From contig NZ_VISR01000015.1 in NCBI RefSeq assembly GCF_007827595.1, positions 124,001 to 188,000 of the forward strand: a stretch of 64,000 nucleotides of DNA, in the 5' to 3' direction. The position numbers and the translations under genes are program-made. The notes under the pieces were generated by a model. It saw nothing but the letters and a program-made list of their open reading frames with translations, did no database searches and was not told the origin of the DNA. Shown one piece after another: positions 1-7,262 of this stretch. How positions within the stretch are numbered: the stretch's first letter is position 1; each line of letters starts with the position of its first letter. This DNA comes from Streptomyces sp. BK340. Lineage in GTDB: Bacteria > Actinomycetota > Actinomycetes > Streptomycetales > Streptomycetaceae.

Positions 1-714
1 GGTCGCGCCGATGTACTCGCCGACGATGGCGCCGATGAGGGCGAAGCCGAAGCTGACGTGGAGGCTGGTGAAGATCCACGAGGTGGCCGACGGGATGACG
101 ACCTGGAGCGTCACCCTGCGGTCGCTGGCGCCGAGGATCCGGGCGTTGGAGACCAGGTTGCGGTCGACTTCACGGGCGCCCTGGAAGGCGTTGAAGAACA
201 CCGGGAAGAACACCAGCACGACGGCCGACGCGACCTTGGAGGCGGGGCCGAGTCCGAACCAGATCACGAAGATCGGGGCAAGGACGATCCTGGGTATCGA
301 GTTGAGCACCTTGATGTATGGACCAAGGACGTCGGCGAGGAAGGCGATCCGTCCGAGGGCGATACCGAACACGACACCGGCGACCACACCGAGCACCCAG
401 CCGAGCAGCGCCTCGTGGACCGTGGCCCAGATCTGCTCGCCGAGGGAGCCCTGGGCGGTCCCGTGCATCACCCAGGTCCAGATCTGGTCCCAGATCTTCG
501 AGGGCATCGAGAAGTTGAACGGATCGATGGTCTTGGCCCGGGAGAGCGCCTCCCACAGGCCGAGGACGACGATCAGGAGCAGTACGCGGGCGCCCATGAC
601 GACGACTTTGCGTCTGCGGGCGGCACGCACGCGCGTCTGCGTGCGGTCCGTCCTGTTGCCGGGCTCGGTCATGGTCAGCGCGACCTGGGCCTCGGGCATG
701 ACGTCAGGCGACAT
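1..714 (-). CDS. ABC transporter permease, NitT/TauT (SsuC-like) family, 3' end outside window
   Basis: Inner-membrane subunit of an ABC importer of the nitrate/taurine/alkanesulfonate family. No stop codon is reached before the left edge, so the gene is partial. The 238 visible residues start with a charged cytoplasmic tail, a first membrane helix near residues 42-58, and the family's EAA loop (about residues 180-210, with AREVDRNL followed by ARILGASDRR), which docks on the ATPase. The ATG at 714 has GAGAGGGG eight bases upstream and overlaps the ATPase gene by 11 bp, so the two are translationally coupled. The substrate-binding protein is not in view and may lie further left. The substrate cannot be read from the sequence. 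Confidence 0.9.
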   Translation of the reverse strand, partial: MSPDVMPEAQVALTMTEPGNRTDRTQTRVRAARRRKVVVMGARVLLLIVVLGLWEALSRAKTIDPFNFSMPSKIWDQIWTWVMHGTAQGSLGEQIWATVHEALLGWVLGVVAGVVFGIALGRIAFLADVLGPYIKVLNSIPRIVLAPIFVIWFGLGPASKVASAVVLVFFPVFFNAFQGAREVDRNLVSNARILGASDRRVTLQVVIPSATSWIFTSLHVSFGFALIGAIVGEYIGAT

Positions 715-1519
715 GGGCGGCACCCCTCTCGCGGGTGATGCGGACCTCTTCGCCGAGGGACTCCCAGATCTCGCGGTAGATCTCGATGAACCGCGGCTCC
801 AGGCGCACCGACTCGACCTTGCGCGGCCGCGGCAGGTCGATGTCGAAGACCTGCTTCACGGTCGCGGGCCCGGCGGTCATCACGACGACCCGGTCGGCCA
901 GCGCGATGGACTCCTCCAGGTCGTGGGTGACGAAGACGACGGAGGCGCCGGTGCCCTCCCACAGCTCCAGCAGTTCGTCCGACATCAGCGCGCGGGTCTG
1001 CACGTCGAGCGCCGAGAACGGCTCGTCCATGAGCAGGATCCCGGGGTCGTTGACGAAGGTGGCGGCGAGGGCGACGCGCTTGCGCTGCCCGCCGGAGAGC
1101 TGGTGCGGGTAGCGGTCCTCGAAGGCCGCGAGTCCGACACGGGCCAGCCACTCGCGGGCCTTCTGCCTGGCCTCCGCCTTGGGCACGCCCCGGAAGCGGG
1201 GGCCGGCCATGACGTTGGACAGGACCGTCCGCCAGGGGAAGGTGGCGTCCTGCTGGAAGACGAAGCCGACCTTGTCGCCGACGCCGTCGACCGGCTCCCC
1301 GGCCACCAGCACCTCGCCCTCGGTGGGCTCCTCCAGACCGCTGACGAGGGTCAGCGTGGTGGACTTCCCGCACCCGGTGGGTCCGACGACGGCCACGAAC
1401 TCGCCACGTCGCACGGTGAGGTCCAGGTTGCGCACGGCCGTGTGCAGACCCCCCGACGGGGTCCTGAAGGTTTTGCTCGCGCCCCGTAGCTCGATGGCGG
1501 GGCTGGTGTCTGTGCTCAT
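704..1519 (-). CDS. ABC transporter ATP-binding protein, NitT/TauT (SsuB-like) family
   Basis: Cytoplasmic ATPase that powers the permease encoded just downstream. 271 residues when started at ATG 1519 (MSTDTSPAIELRG). An upstream in-frame extension to 1591 is open but would be translated from repeat-rich promoter DNA, so I reject it. Visible motifs are Walker A (GPTGCGKSTT), Q-loop (FVFQQDATFPW), ABC signature (LSGGQRKR), Walker B (ILLMDEPFSALD) and the switch histidine (VFVTHD). 'DATFPWRTVLSNV' is typical of SsuB/TauB-type importers. The gene is divergent from a response-regulator gene across a 159-bp region full of palindromes and repeats, which is probably where both are controlled. Confidence 0.95.
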   Translation of the reverse strand: MSTDTSPAIELRGASKTFRTPSGGLHTAVRNLDLTVRRGEFVAVVGPTGCGKSTTLTLVSGLEEPTEGEVLVAGEPVDGVGDKVGFVFQQDATFPWRTVLSNVMAGPRFRGVPKAEARQKAREWLARVGLAAFEDRYPHQLSGGQRKRVALAATFVNDPGILLMDEPFSALDVQTRALMSDELLELWEGTGASVVFVTHDLEESIALADRVVVMTAGPATVKQVFDIDLPRPRKVESVRLEPRFIEIYREIWESLGEEVRITRERGAAHVA

Positions 1520-1532
1520 GGGCCGGGACGGT

Positions 1533-1554
1533 AGGTGTGGCCCCGGCCACACCT
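1533..1554. promoter_or_regulatory. 22-bp perfect palindrome upstream of the ABC ATPase
   Basis: AGGTGTGGCC-CC-GGCCACACCT: two perfect 10-bp arms with a two-base centre, ending 14 bp before the ATPase start. It could be an operator, or a hairpin in the leader that hides the ribosome-binding region. No protein can be assigned to it. Confidence 0.55.
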
Positions 1555-1559
1555 GCAGT

Positions 1560-1573
1560 CTTGTGAGCACAAG
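1560..1573. promoter_or_regulatory. 14-bp palindrome CTTGTG-AG-CACAAG
   Basis: Perfect 6-bp arms around a two-base centre, in the divergent region between the ABC genes and the response regulator. Its half-site (GAGCACAA read in one direction) resembles the repeated GAGCAAAA/GAGCACAA elements next to it, so all of these may bind the same regulator. Confidence 0.5.
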
Positions 1574-1579
1574 CCGTTC

Positions 1580-1617
1580 TTTTGCTCGCAAGGGCCTGTT
1601 GTGCTCATTTTGCTCGC
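1580..1617. repeat. Decamer repeats TTTTGCTCGC in divergent promoter region
   Basis: TTTTGCTCGC occurs at 1580-1589 and 1608-1617, with a third copy inside the ATPase gene at 1471-1480. A variant, TTGTGCTCA, lies at 1599-1607. AT-containing decamers recurring this closely are unusual in such GC-rich DNA and look like regulator-binding sites. The neighbouring orphan response regulator is the obvious candidate, but that is inference. Confidence 0.5.
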
Positions 1618-1678
1618 GCTACAACTGCGGAGCACGAAACACGGGCTTAACGCTCGCCGGCCTTGAAGGAGAGGCCTG

Positions 1679-2371
1679 ATGATTGACGTCCTGGTGGTGG
1701 ACGACGACTTTCGCGTCGCTGAGATAAACGCCAAGTACGTGGGGAAGGTTCCCGGCTTCCGGGTGACCGCCCGCGCGCACAGTGCCGCCCAGGCCCTGGC
1801 CGCCGTCGAACGCGGCGCCATCGACCTCGTCCTGCTCGACCACTACCTGCCGGACCGGACCGGCCTCGAACTCGTCCACCGCATGCGGGAGCAGGGCCAC
1901 GGCACCGACGTCATCATGATCACGGCAGCCAGCGATGTGACGACCGTGCAGCAGGCGATGCGCCTGGGCGCCCTGCACTACCTGGTCAAGCCCTTCACCT
2001 TCGTCGCCCTGCGCACCCGACTGGACTCCTACGCGGCCCTGCGCCGCACCGTCGACCGGGTGGGCGGCCGGGGTCTGACGGGCCAGGACCAGGTGGACCG
2101 GATCTTCGGCGCCCTGCGCACCTCCTCCGCACCGTCGGCGCCGGGCCTGCCCAGCGGTCACTCGGAGCCCACGACGGACCTCATCTGCGGCGTCCTGCAC
2201 AGCGCCGCCCAGCCCCTGTCGGCCCACGAGGTCGCCGCCCGAACCGGACTCAGCCGCTCCACGGCCCAGCGCTACCTCCGCCATCTGGAGCAGGCGGGCC
2301 GCCTGCGACTCTCCCTGAAGTACGGCGACACCGGCCGCCCGGAACACCGGTACGCGTGGGTGGCGCCGTAG
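1679..2371 (+). CDS. Response regulator, CitB/DctR family (orphan)
   Basis: 230-residue DNA-binding response regulator. The receiver domain covers residues 1-120, with acidic pocket VVDDD (7-10), phosphoacceptor Asp54 (LVLLDHYLPD), Thr82 and Lys104 (YLVKPF). The C-terminal helix-turn-helix (about 163-225, TGLSRSTAQRYLRHLEQAG) is the kind found in regulators of citrate, malate and other dicarboxylate uptake. ATG 1679 follows AAGGAGAGG with good spacing. No sensor kinase is adjacent, which is unusual because this family is normally paired with a CitA/DctS-type kinase. It may control the divergent ABC genes or the convergent symporter; the sequence does not say which. Confidence 0.9.
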   Translation: MIDVLVVDDDFRVAEINAKYVGKVPGFRVTARAHSAAQALAAVERGAIDLVLLDHYLPDRTGLELVHRMREQGHGTDVIMITAASDVTTVQQAMRLGALHYLVKPFTFVALRTRLDSYAALRRTVDRVGGRGLTGQDQVDRIFGALRTSSAPSAPGLPSGHSEPTTDLICGVLHSAAQPLSAHEVAARTGLSRSTAQRYLRHLEQAGRLRLSLKYGDTGRPEHRYAWVAP

Positions 2372-2392
2372 GCGGACGGGCGGCCGTCTGCC
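2371..2392. terminator. Hairpin between convergent response regulator and symporter
   Basis: 9-bp arms GGCGGACGG and CCGTCTGCC (one G-U pair) around a four-base loop. The hairpin begins at the last base of the response-regulator stop codon and can serve both converging genes. Confidence 0.55.
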
Positions 2393-2419
2393 GGGCCAGG
2401 GCCGTGCGGACGCCGTCGG

Positions 2420-4012
2420 CTAGACGGCTCCCGCCCCGGTCAGCGAGCGCACCTCGGTCTCCGCGTACTTGGCCTCGTCCGCGGACTCGTCCGAGGTGAC
2501 CGTGCCCAGCCAGCCGGCGAGGAAGCCGAGCGGGATGGAGACGATGCCCGGGTTCTGCAGGGGGAAGTACTGGAAGTCGACGTCCGGGAAGAGCGAGTCC
2601 GGGCTGCCGGACACCACCGGCGACAGCAGCACCAGACCGATCGCGGGAATCAGCCCGCCGTAGACGGCCCACACCGCACCGCGTGTGGTGAAGGCACGCC
2701 AGAACAGCGAGTAGAGCAGCACCGGGAGGTTCGCCGACGCGGCCACGGCGAAGGCGAGGCCCACCAGGAAGGCGACGTTGAGGTCGCGGGCCAGCAGGCC
2801 CAGGGCGATCGCCACGACGCCGATGCCGACCGCCGCGATCCGCGCCACCGCCACCTCACTGCGCGCCTTGACGTGCCGCCGCCGCAGCGACGCGTACAGA
2901 TCGTGCGCCACGGACGCGGAGGAGGCGAGCGTGATCCCGGCGACCACCGCGAGGATCGTCGCGAAGGCGACGGCCGCGACGACAGCGAACAGAACCGTTC
3001 CACCGGTGGAACCGGCGCCGCCGCCCAGTTCCAGCGCCAGCAGGGGCACCGCCGTGTTCCCGGATGCGCTCGAGCGGCTCACGACGTCCGGCCCCACCAC
3101 GGCGGCGGCCCCGAAGCCGAGGACGATCGTCATCAGGTAGAAGCCGCCGATGAGGCCGATGGACCACACCACCGAGCGACGGGCCGCCCGCGCGGTCGGC
3201 ACCGTGTAGAAGCGGGACAGGATGTGCGGCAGCCCCGCCGTGCCCAGCACCAGCGCGAGCCCCAGGCTGATGAAGTCGAGACGGGCCGTCCAGCTCCCGC
3301 CGTACTTCAGTCCCGGCGCCAGAAACGCGCTCCCGTGGCCGCTGCGCTCCGCGGCCGTGACCAGCAGGCGGTCGAAGTCGCCGTGGAACCGCACCAGCAC
3401 CAGCACGGTCAGCGCGACCGTCCCACCCAGCAGCAGGACCGCCTTCACGATCTGGATCCAGGTGGTGGCCCGCATGCCTCCGAGGGACACATAGATCACC
3501 ATCAGCGCACCCACGCCGATGACCGTCCAGGCCTGGGCCGCCTCGCTCGTCCGCCCCAGCAGCAGCGCCACCAGGCTGCCCGCGCCCACCATTTGCGCCA
3601 CCAAATACAGAACGGACACCGTGACCGAGGAGGTTCCCGCGGCGATCCGCACCGGCCGCTCGCTCATCCGCGCGGCCACCACGTCGGCCAGGGTGAACCG
3701 CCCGCAGTTGCGCACCAGTTCCGCCACCAGGAACAGCACCACCAGCCAGGCCACGAGGAAGCCCACCACATACAGCAGCCCGTCGTAGCCGAACAGCGCG
3801 ATGAGCCCGGTGACCCCCAGGAAGGAGGCGGCCGACATGTAGTCGCCCGCGATGGCAAAACCATTCTCCATCGGGGAGAAGAGCCGTCCGCCGGCGTAGA
3901 ACTCCTCAGCCGAACCCTGCCGCCTGCGACTCACCCATGTCGTGATCCCCAGGGTGACGGCCACGAAGGCGCTGAACAGCAGTAGCGCAGGCATCTGGTG
4001 ATCGCCCGTCAC
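2420..4012 (-). CDS. Sodium:solute symporter, acetate/monocarboxylate type (ActP-like)
   Basis: 530-residue polytopic membrane protein of the SSS family. The N-terminal half has the conserved stretch EEFYAGGRLFSPMENG followed by AIAGDYMSAASFLG, typical of ActP/MctC cation-carboxylate symporters, and about 13 membrane segments can be picked out. The start is GTG 4012. It overlaps the stop of the DUF485 gene (GTGA), so translation is coupled; a second possible start is ATG at 3994. Pairing with a DUF485 protein is the usual layout for acetate/pyruvate transporters. The likely role is uptake of a short-chain monocarboxylate with Na+ or H+, with the exact substrate unknown. Confidence 0.92.
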   Translation of the reverse strand: MTGDHQMPALLLFSAFVAVTLGITTWVSRRRQGSAEEFYAGGRLFSPMENGFAIAGDYMSAASFLGVTGLIALFGYDGLLYVVGFLVAWLVVLFLVAELVRNCGRFTLADVVAARMSERPVRIAAGTSSVTVSVLYLVAQMVGAGSLVALLLGRTSEAAQAWTVIGVGALMVIYVSLGGMRATTWIQIVKAVLLLGGTVALTVLVLVRFHGDFDRLLVTAAERSGHGSAFLAPGLKYGGSWTARLDFISLGLALVLGTAGLPHILSRFYTVPTARAARRSVVWSIGLIGGFYLMTIVLGFGAAAVVGPDVVSRSSASGNTAVPLLALELGGGAGSTGGTVLFAVVAAVAFATILAVVAGITLASSASVAHDLYASLRRRHVKARSEVAVARIAAVGIGVVAIALGLLARDLNVAFLVGLAFAVAASANLPVLLYSLFWRAFTTRGAVWAVYGGLIPAIGLVLLSPVVSGSPDSLFPDVDFQYFPLQNPGIVSIPLGFLAGWLGTVTSDESADEAKYAETEVRSLTGAGAV

Positions 4013-4557
4013 AAGGCGCCTCCCTGGGCTCCGCGCGTCAGTTCCTGGGTGTCCCAGCGCAGCTCCAGCGCCGCCCGGTCCCGGCGCAGCCGCGCATGCC
4101 GGGCGTAGGCCCAGGTGAACAGGAACGTGGTCAGGAACTGCCCGAGCCCCGCCAGCATCCCCACGTTCACCGCTCCCACCACGGGACGGGCCATGAATCC
4201 GGGAGCGGTCGTCGCGGCGACCACGTATCCCACGTACCAGGTGAGGAAGGCGGCGACCCCCGGCACCACGAACCGCCGGTACCTGCCGCGCACCTCCTGG
4301 AAGGCCTCGCTGCGCTGCACCTCGACGTACACGTCACGAGCGCGAAGGTCCGCCGCGTCCTGCTGCCCGCGCGCGGACGGTACGGCCCGGGCCGGCACAC
4401 CGGTGCCGTCCAGCTCGCCCCAGCCGGTGGCCAGCGCGTCGTACCAAGGGTCCTCGTACCTCGCGTCGCGGGACACCACGCCGGGGTCTTCCTGGCTCTC
4501 GGCCGGGTCCCCGGAACCGTCCCCGGCTCCGCGGGCACGACCGTTGCTTGACTGCAT
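4009..4557 (-). CDS. DUF485 family membrane protein, symporter partner
   Basis: 182-residue protein with a long hydrophilic N-terminus (about 95 residues, acidic and Pro/Ala-rich) followed by the DUF485 domain: YRRFVVPG, two membrane helices (about 105-127 and 137-158), and the closing motif FTWAYARHARLRRDR. DUF485 proteins are encoded beside ActP-like symporters and are thought to be small accessory subunits. ATG 4557 is preferred over a TTG two codons upstream. The stop overlaps the symporter start by four bases. The N-terminus is longer than in the roughly 100-residue YjcH type. Confidence 0.85.
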   Translation of the reverse strand: MQSSNGRARGAGDGSGDPAESQEDPGVVSRDARYEDPWYDALATGWGELDGTGVPARAVPSARGQQDAADLRARDVYVEVQRSEAFQEVRGRYRRFVVPGVAAFLTWYVGYVVAATTAPGFMARPVVGAVNVGMLAGLGQFLTTFLFTWAYARHARLRRDRAALELRWDTQELTRGAQGGAL

Positions 4558-4626
4558 GTCCAAGGATGGACAGATCGGGAAGATCCCTGACTCTTCTTCC
4601 CTCGGCTCTTCACCCCATCAGGTGAC

Positions 4627-5310
4627 TCACTCCGCGCGGGGCCGCACCAGCCCCTTCCCGTAGGCGTAACGCACCGCCTGCGCCCGGTCCTTGAGGCCCG
4701 TCTTGGCGAAGAGGTTGTTGATGTGTGTCTTCACGGTCGCGGTGGAGACATGCAGCTTGCGGGCGATCTCCTGGTTGCTCAGCCCCTCACCGATCAGCAC
4801 CAGGACCTCGGTCTCCCGCGCGGTCAGCCCGTCGGGCGCCTCGGCCTCGGCCGGCTTGGGCGCGGGCTCCGACAGCCGTTCCAGCAGTCGGCGCTGGACA
4901 CTCGGCGACAGTCCCGCGTCCCCCGACAGGACGCTCTCCACGGCGCGCACGATCTCGTCGCCACCCGCGTCCTTGGTGAGATAGCCCCGGGCTCCCGCGT
5001 GCAGCGCGGGGAACAGCGACTCGTCGTCCGCGTACGTGGTGAGCACCACGACCTGGGTCCCCGGGTACCGGGCCCGGATCCGCCGCGTGGCCTCCACGCC
5101 GTCGCAGCGGGGCATCCGCAGGTCCATCAGGACCACGTCGGGGGCGAGTTCCCCGACCAGCCGAACGGCCTCCTCGCCGTCCCCCGCGGAACCCACGACC
5201 TCCACACCGGGCAGCAGCCCGAGCAGCATCACGATGCCTTCCCGGACCACGGTCTGGTCGTCGGCGACGACCACCCGCGCAGGCTTCTTCTCCCCCTCCG
5301 CCTCCGTCAT
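4627..5310 (-). CDS. Response regulator, NarL/LuxR family
   Basis: 227 residues. The receiver domain (about 10-130) has acidic pocket DD17-18, phosphoacceptor Asp63 (VVLMDLRMP), Thr91 and Lys113 (YLTKDA). The linker is Pro/Ala/Glu-rich, and a LuxR-type HTH follows at about 160-220 (LTARETEVLVLIGEGLSNQE, then HVSTATVKTHI). The gene overlaps the upstream kinase gene by ATGA, so this is a coupled two-component pair. Relatives of this type respond to envelope stress or membrane state, but the signal here is not evident. Confidence 0.95.
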   Translation of the reverse strand: MTEAEGEKKPARVVVADDQTVVREGIVMLLGLLPGVEVVGSAGDGEEAVRLVGELAPDVVLMDLRMPRCDGVEATRRIRARYPGTQVVVLTTYADDESLFPALHAGARGYLTKDAGGDEIVRAVESVLSGDAGLSPSVQRRLLERLSEPAPKPAEAEAPDGLTARETEVLVLIGEGLSNQEIARKLHVSTATVKTHINNLFAKTGLKDRAQAVRYAYGKGLVRPRAE

Positions 5311-6458
5311 ACCGGCACCTTCAGCGTCACCGAGAACCCCTCCTCGTCCGGTCCCGCGTCGAGCGAGCCGCCCAGCAGCTCGGCGCGCTCGCGCATCCCC
5401 AGCAGACCGTACCCGCCGCCGGACCCGGTCAGTTCGCCCGGCAGGCCGCCCGAGTCCCGTACGTCCAGGGTCACTTCGTGCGCGCCGTAGTCGAGCCGCA
5501 GGTGCACCTTGGCGCCGTGGGCGTGCTTGCGGACGTTCGTCAGTGCCTCCTGCGCCACCCGGCGCACGGCCTGGGACGCCTCGGCCGGCAGGGGTCTGCG
5601 CTCACCCGTGACGGTGACCTCGGCGCCGTCGGACCCGCTGACGATCTCGGTCAGGAAGTCCTCCAGCGGGGTCAGCTCGCCGCGCAGCGCGGACAGTGCC
5701 TGCCGGGTCTCGGCGAGGCCGTCGCGAGCCATGCCCCGGGCGGCGACCACGCGCTCCAGGATCTGCTCCCGGTCGGCGCCGCGCTCGATCAGCAGCCGGG
5801 CCGCCTCCAGGTGGACCAGCTGGGCCGAGAGGCTGTGCGCCAGCACGTCGTGGATCTCCCTGGCGATCCTCGCCCGCTCGCCCAGCGCCGCCGACTCCGC
5901 CTCGGCGACCCTCGCGGCCCGCTCCTGGGCGAGCAGCCGCTGTGCGCTGCCCCGGGCCTCCGCGTCCAGTCGCAGGACGTATCCGGCGAGAGCCATGCCC
6001 GCCACCGTGGCGGCCGTGGTCAGCCACACGTCCTTGTTGGACGCTGAGTACGAGGCCAGTGCCACGGACGTCACGGGCAGGGCGGCCCCGAGCGGCAGCC
6101 GCTCCAGGGCGGCGACCCCGCAGCCGCACCAGATCACCAGGGCCGGCCCTTCGAACCCGGTGGCCTGGGCCGCGAGCGCGATCCCCAGGAGCACGCCGAC
6201 GAGCCCCAGGGACGGCAGCAGCCGGTGTTCGTAGGTGGTGCGGAAGAAGGCCCAGGAGACGACGCCGGCCAGCACGACTCCCGACGCGGCCGCGAGCGCG
6301 CCCCAGATGCCGACGTGCTTCTGGCTGAAGGCGCTCCACAGGAGCAGGGCGATCACGAGCAGCCTGACGGCCCAGGCGATCATGCGCCGGGGCCGGCTGG
6401 TCCCGGCCCGGCCGAGCGCCTCTCGCGACGGCCAGCGGGTCCAGGCGTTGTCCTTCAC
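5307..6458 (-). CDS. Sensor histidine kinase, DesK/NarX-type (HisKA_3)
   Basis: 383 residues from GTG 6458, which has GAAGGAG five bases upstream; a GTG at 6473 is in frame but lacks this site. The N-terminal half has about five or six membrane helices (28-160) with very short loops, so the signal is probably sensed in the membrane. A coiled linker and the HisKA_3 dimerisation box follow (ERARIAREIHDVLAHSLS, phosphoacceptor His203), then a C-terminal HATPase with the G-box GGGYGLLGMRER. The start overlaps the stop of the upstream membrane-protein gene (GTGA) and the stop overlaps the regulator start (ATGA), making one coupled three-gene unit. Confidence 0.94.
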   Translation of the reverse strand: MKDNAWTRWPSREALGRAGTSRPRRMIAWAVRLLVIALLLWSAFSQKHVGIWGALAAASGVVLAGVVSWAFFRTTYEHRLLPSLGLVGVLLGIALAAQATGFEGPALVIWCGCGVAALERLPLGAALPVTSVALASYSASNKDVWLTTAATVAGMALAGYVLRLDAEARGSAQRLLAQERAARVAEAESAALGERARIAREIHDVLAHSLSAQLVHLEAARLLIERGADREQILERVVAARGMARDGLAETRQALSALRGELTPLEDFLTEIVSGSDGAEVTVTGERRPLPAEASQAVRRVAQEALTNVRKHAHGAKVHLRLDYGAHEVTLDVRDSGGLPGELTGSGGGYGLLGMRERAELLGGSLDAGPDEEGFSVTLKVPV

Positions 6459-6976
6459 ACCCGCTCCTTCCACGCCGACCGCATGTCGTCACCGTACGCC
6501 GGGGCCGGACGGCTCGCGGAGCCGACGGACCGGGCCCGCCAGGCCAGGACCCCGGCACGGACGAGCAGGGTGACGGCGAGGCCGAGCATCAGCGCCGAGC
6601 TGTCCTGGTGCACGCCGAACGCGGCGCCGACGGCGAAGACGCCGACCCGGAGGGCGATCCCGACGAGCCATACGACGACGCTGGCCTTGGTGCTCTTGCT
6701 CCACACGACGCCGTCCGGTGCCGTCCAGATCCCGGTGGTCCAGGCCCAGCCGGCGCCCGTGGCCAGGCCGATGAGCACCTCCACGGCGAGCAGCACGGCG
6801 GATCCGGCGCGGTGGTGGGCATCGAGTATGCCGGGCTCGCGCAGCGCCACGACCGCGAGGATCACGGGCAACAGCCACCAGCGCCGGTCGGTGTCGATCG
6901 CGCGGGCACGGAACTGCCGCACGACCACTACGGCGACCACGGCCACGATCATCAACACGTTGGCGAGCCCGGACAT
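6455..6976 (-). CDS. Membrane protein, DUF1453/CcdC-like
   Basis: 173 residues from ATG 6976, which has GGAGG five bases upstream; a longer reading to 7111 has no such support. About five hydrophobic segments occur, beginning with VLMIVAVVAVVVVRQFRAR, which resembles the start of actinobacterial DUF1453 proteins as I recall them. It is the first gene of an operon with the histidine kinase and NarL-type regulator (GTGA overlap), so it may be an accessory membrane component of signal sensing. The family assignment is from memory and tentative. Confidence 0.75.
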   Translation of the reverse strand: MSGLANVLMIVAVVAVVVVRQFRARAIDTDRRWWLLPVILAVVALREPGILDAHHRAGSAVLLAVEVLIGLATGAGWAWTTGIWTAPDGVVWSKSTKASVVVWLVGIALRVGVFAVGAAFGVHQDSSALMLGLAVTLLVRAGVLAWRARSVGSASRPAPAYGDDMRSAWKERV

Positions 6977-7205
6977 CACAGCCTCCGCAAGCGAGAAGGT
7001 GGTGTCGGGAGCGAGCGCTGCCGACGCCTTCGAAGTTACGGAAATCCGCAGGTCAGGAGATCGGAGCAGGGGTGGATCGCGGGTGGAATCCGAAGACCGG
7101 CCGGCCTCCACCCACGGGTGGAGAGAGCTGCGGTGGGGCGCCGGTCGCGAGATCGGGGCGGCCGGCCGGGCGCGAGGTGTCGCGGCACGGAGCGGCCACG
7201 CGCAT

Positions 7206-7246
7206 CGGCCGACCGGCCCGCTCCTGGTGAGCGAACCGGTCGGCCG
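7206..7246. terminator. Terminator hairpin downstream of parE
   Basis: Perfect 11-bp arms CGGCCGACCGG (7206-7216) and CCGGTCGGCCG (7236-7246). The loop contains a second 5-bp stem (CGCTC/GAGCG). It lies 16 bp beyond the parE stop codon. The rest of the 286-bp gap to the next gene shows nothing else I can name. Confidence 0.75.
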
Positions 7247-7262
7247 AAGCCCGGCTCAGCGG

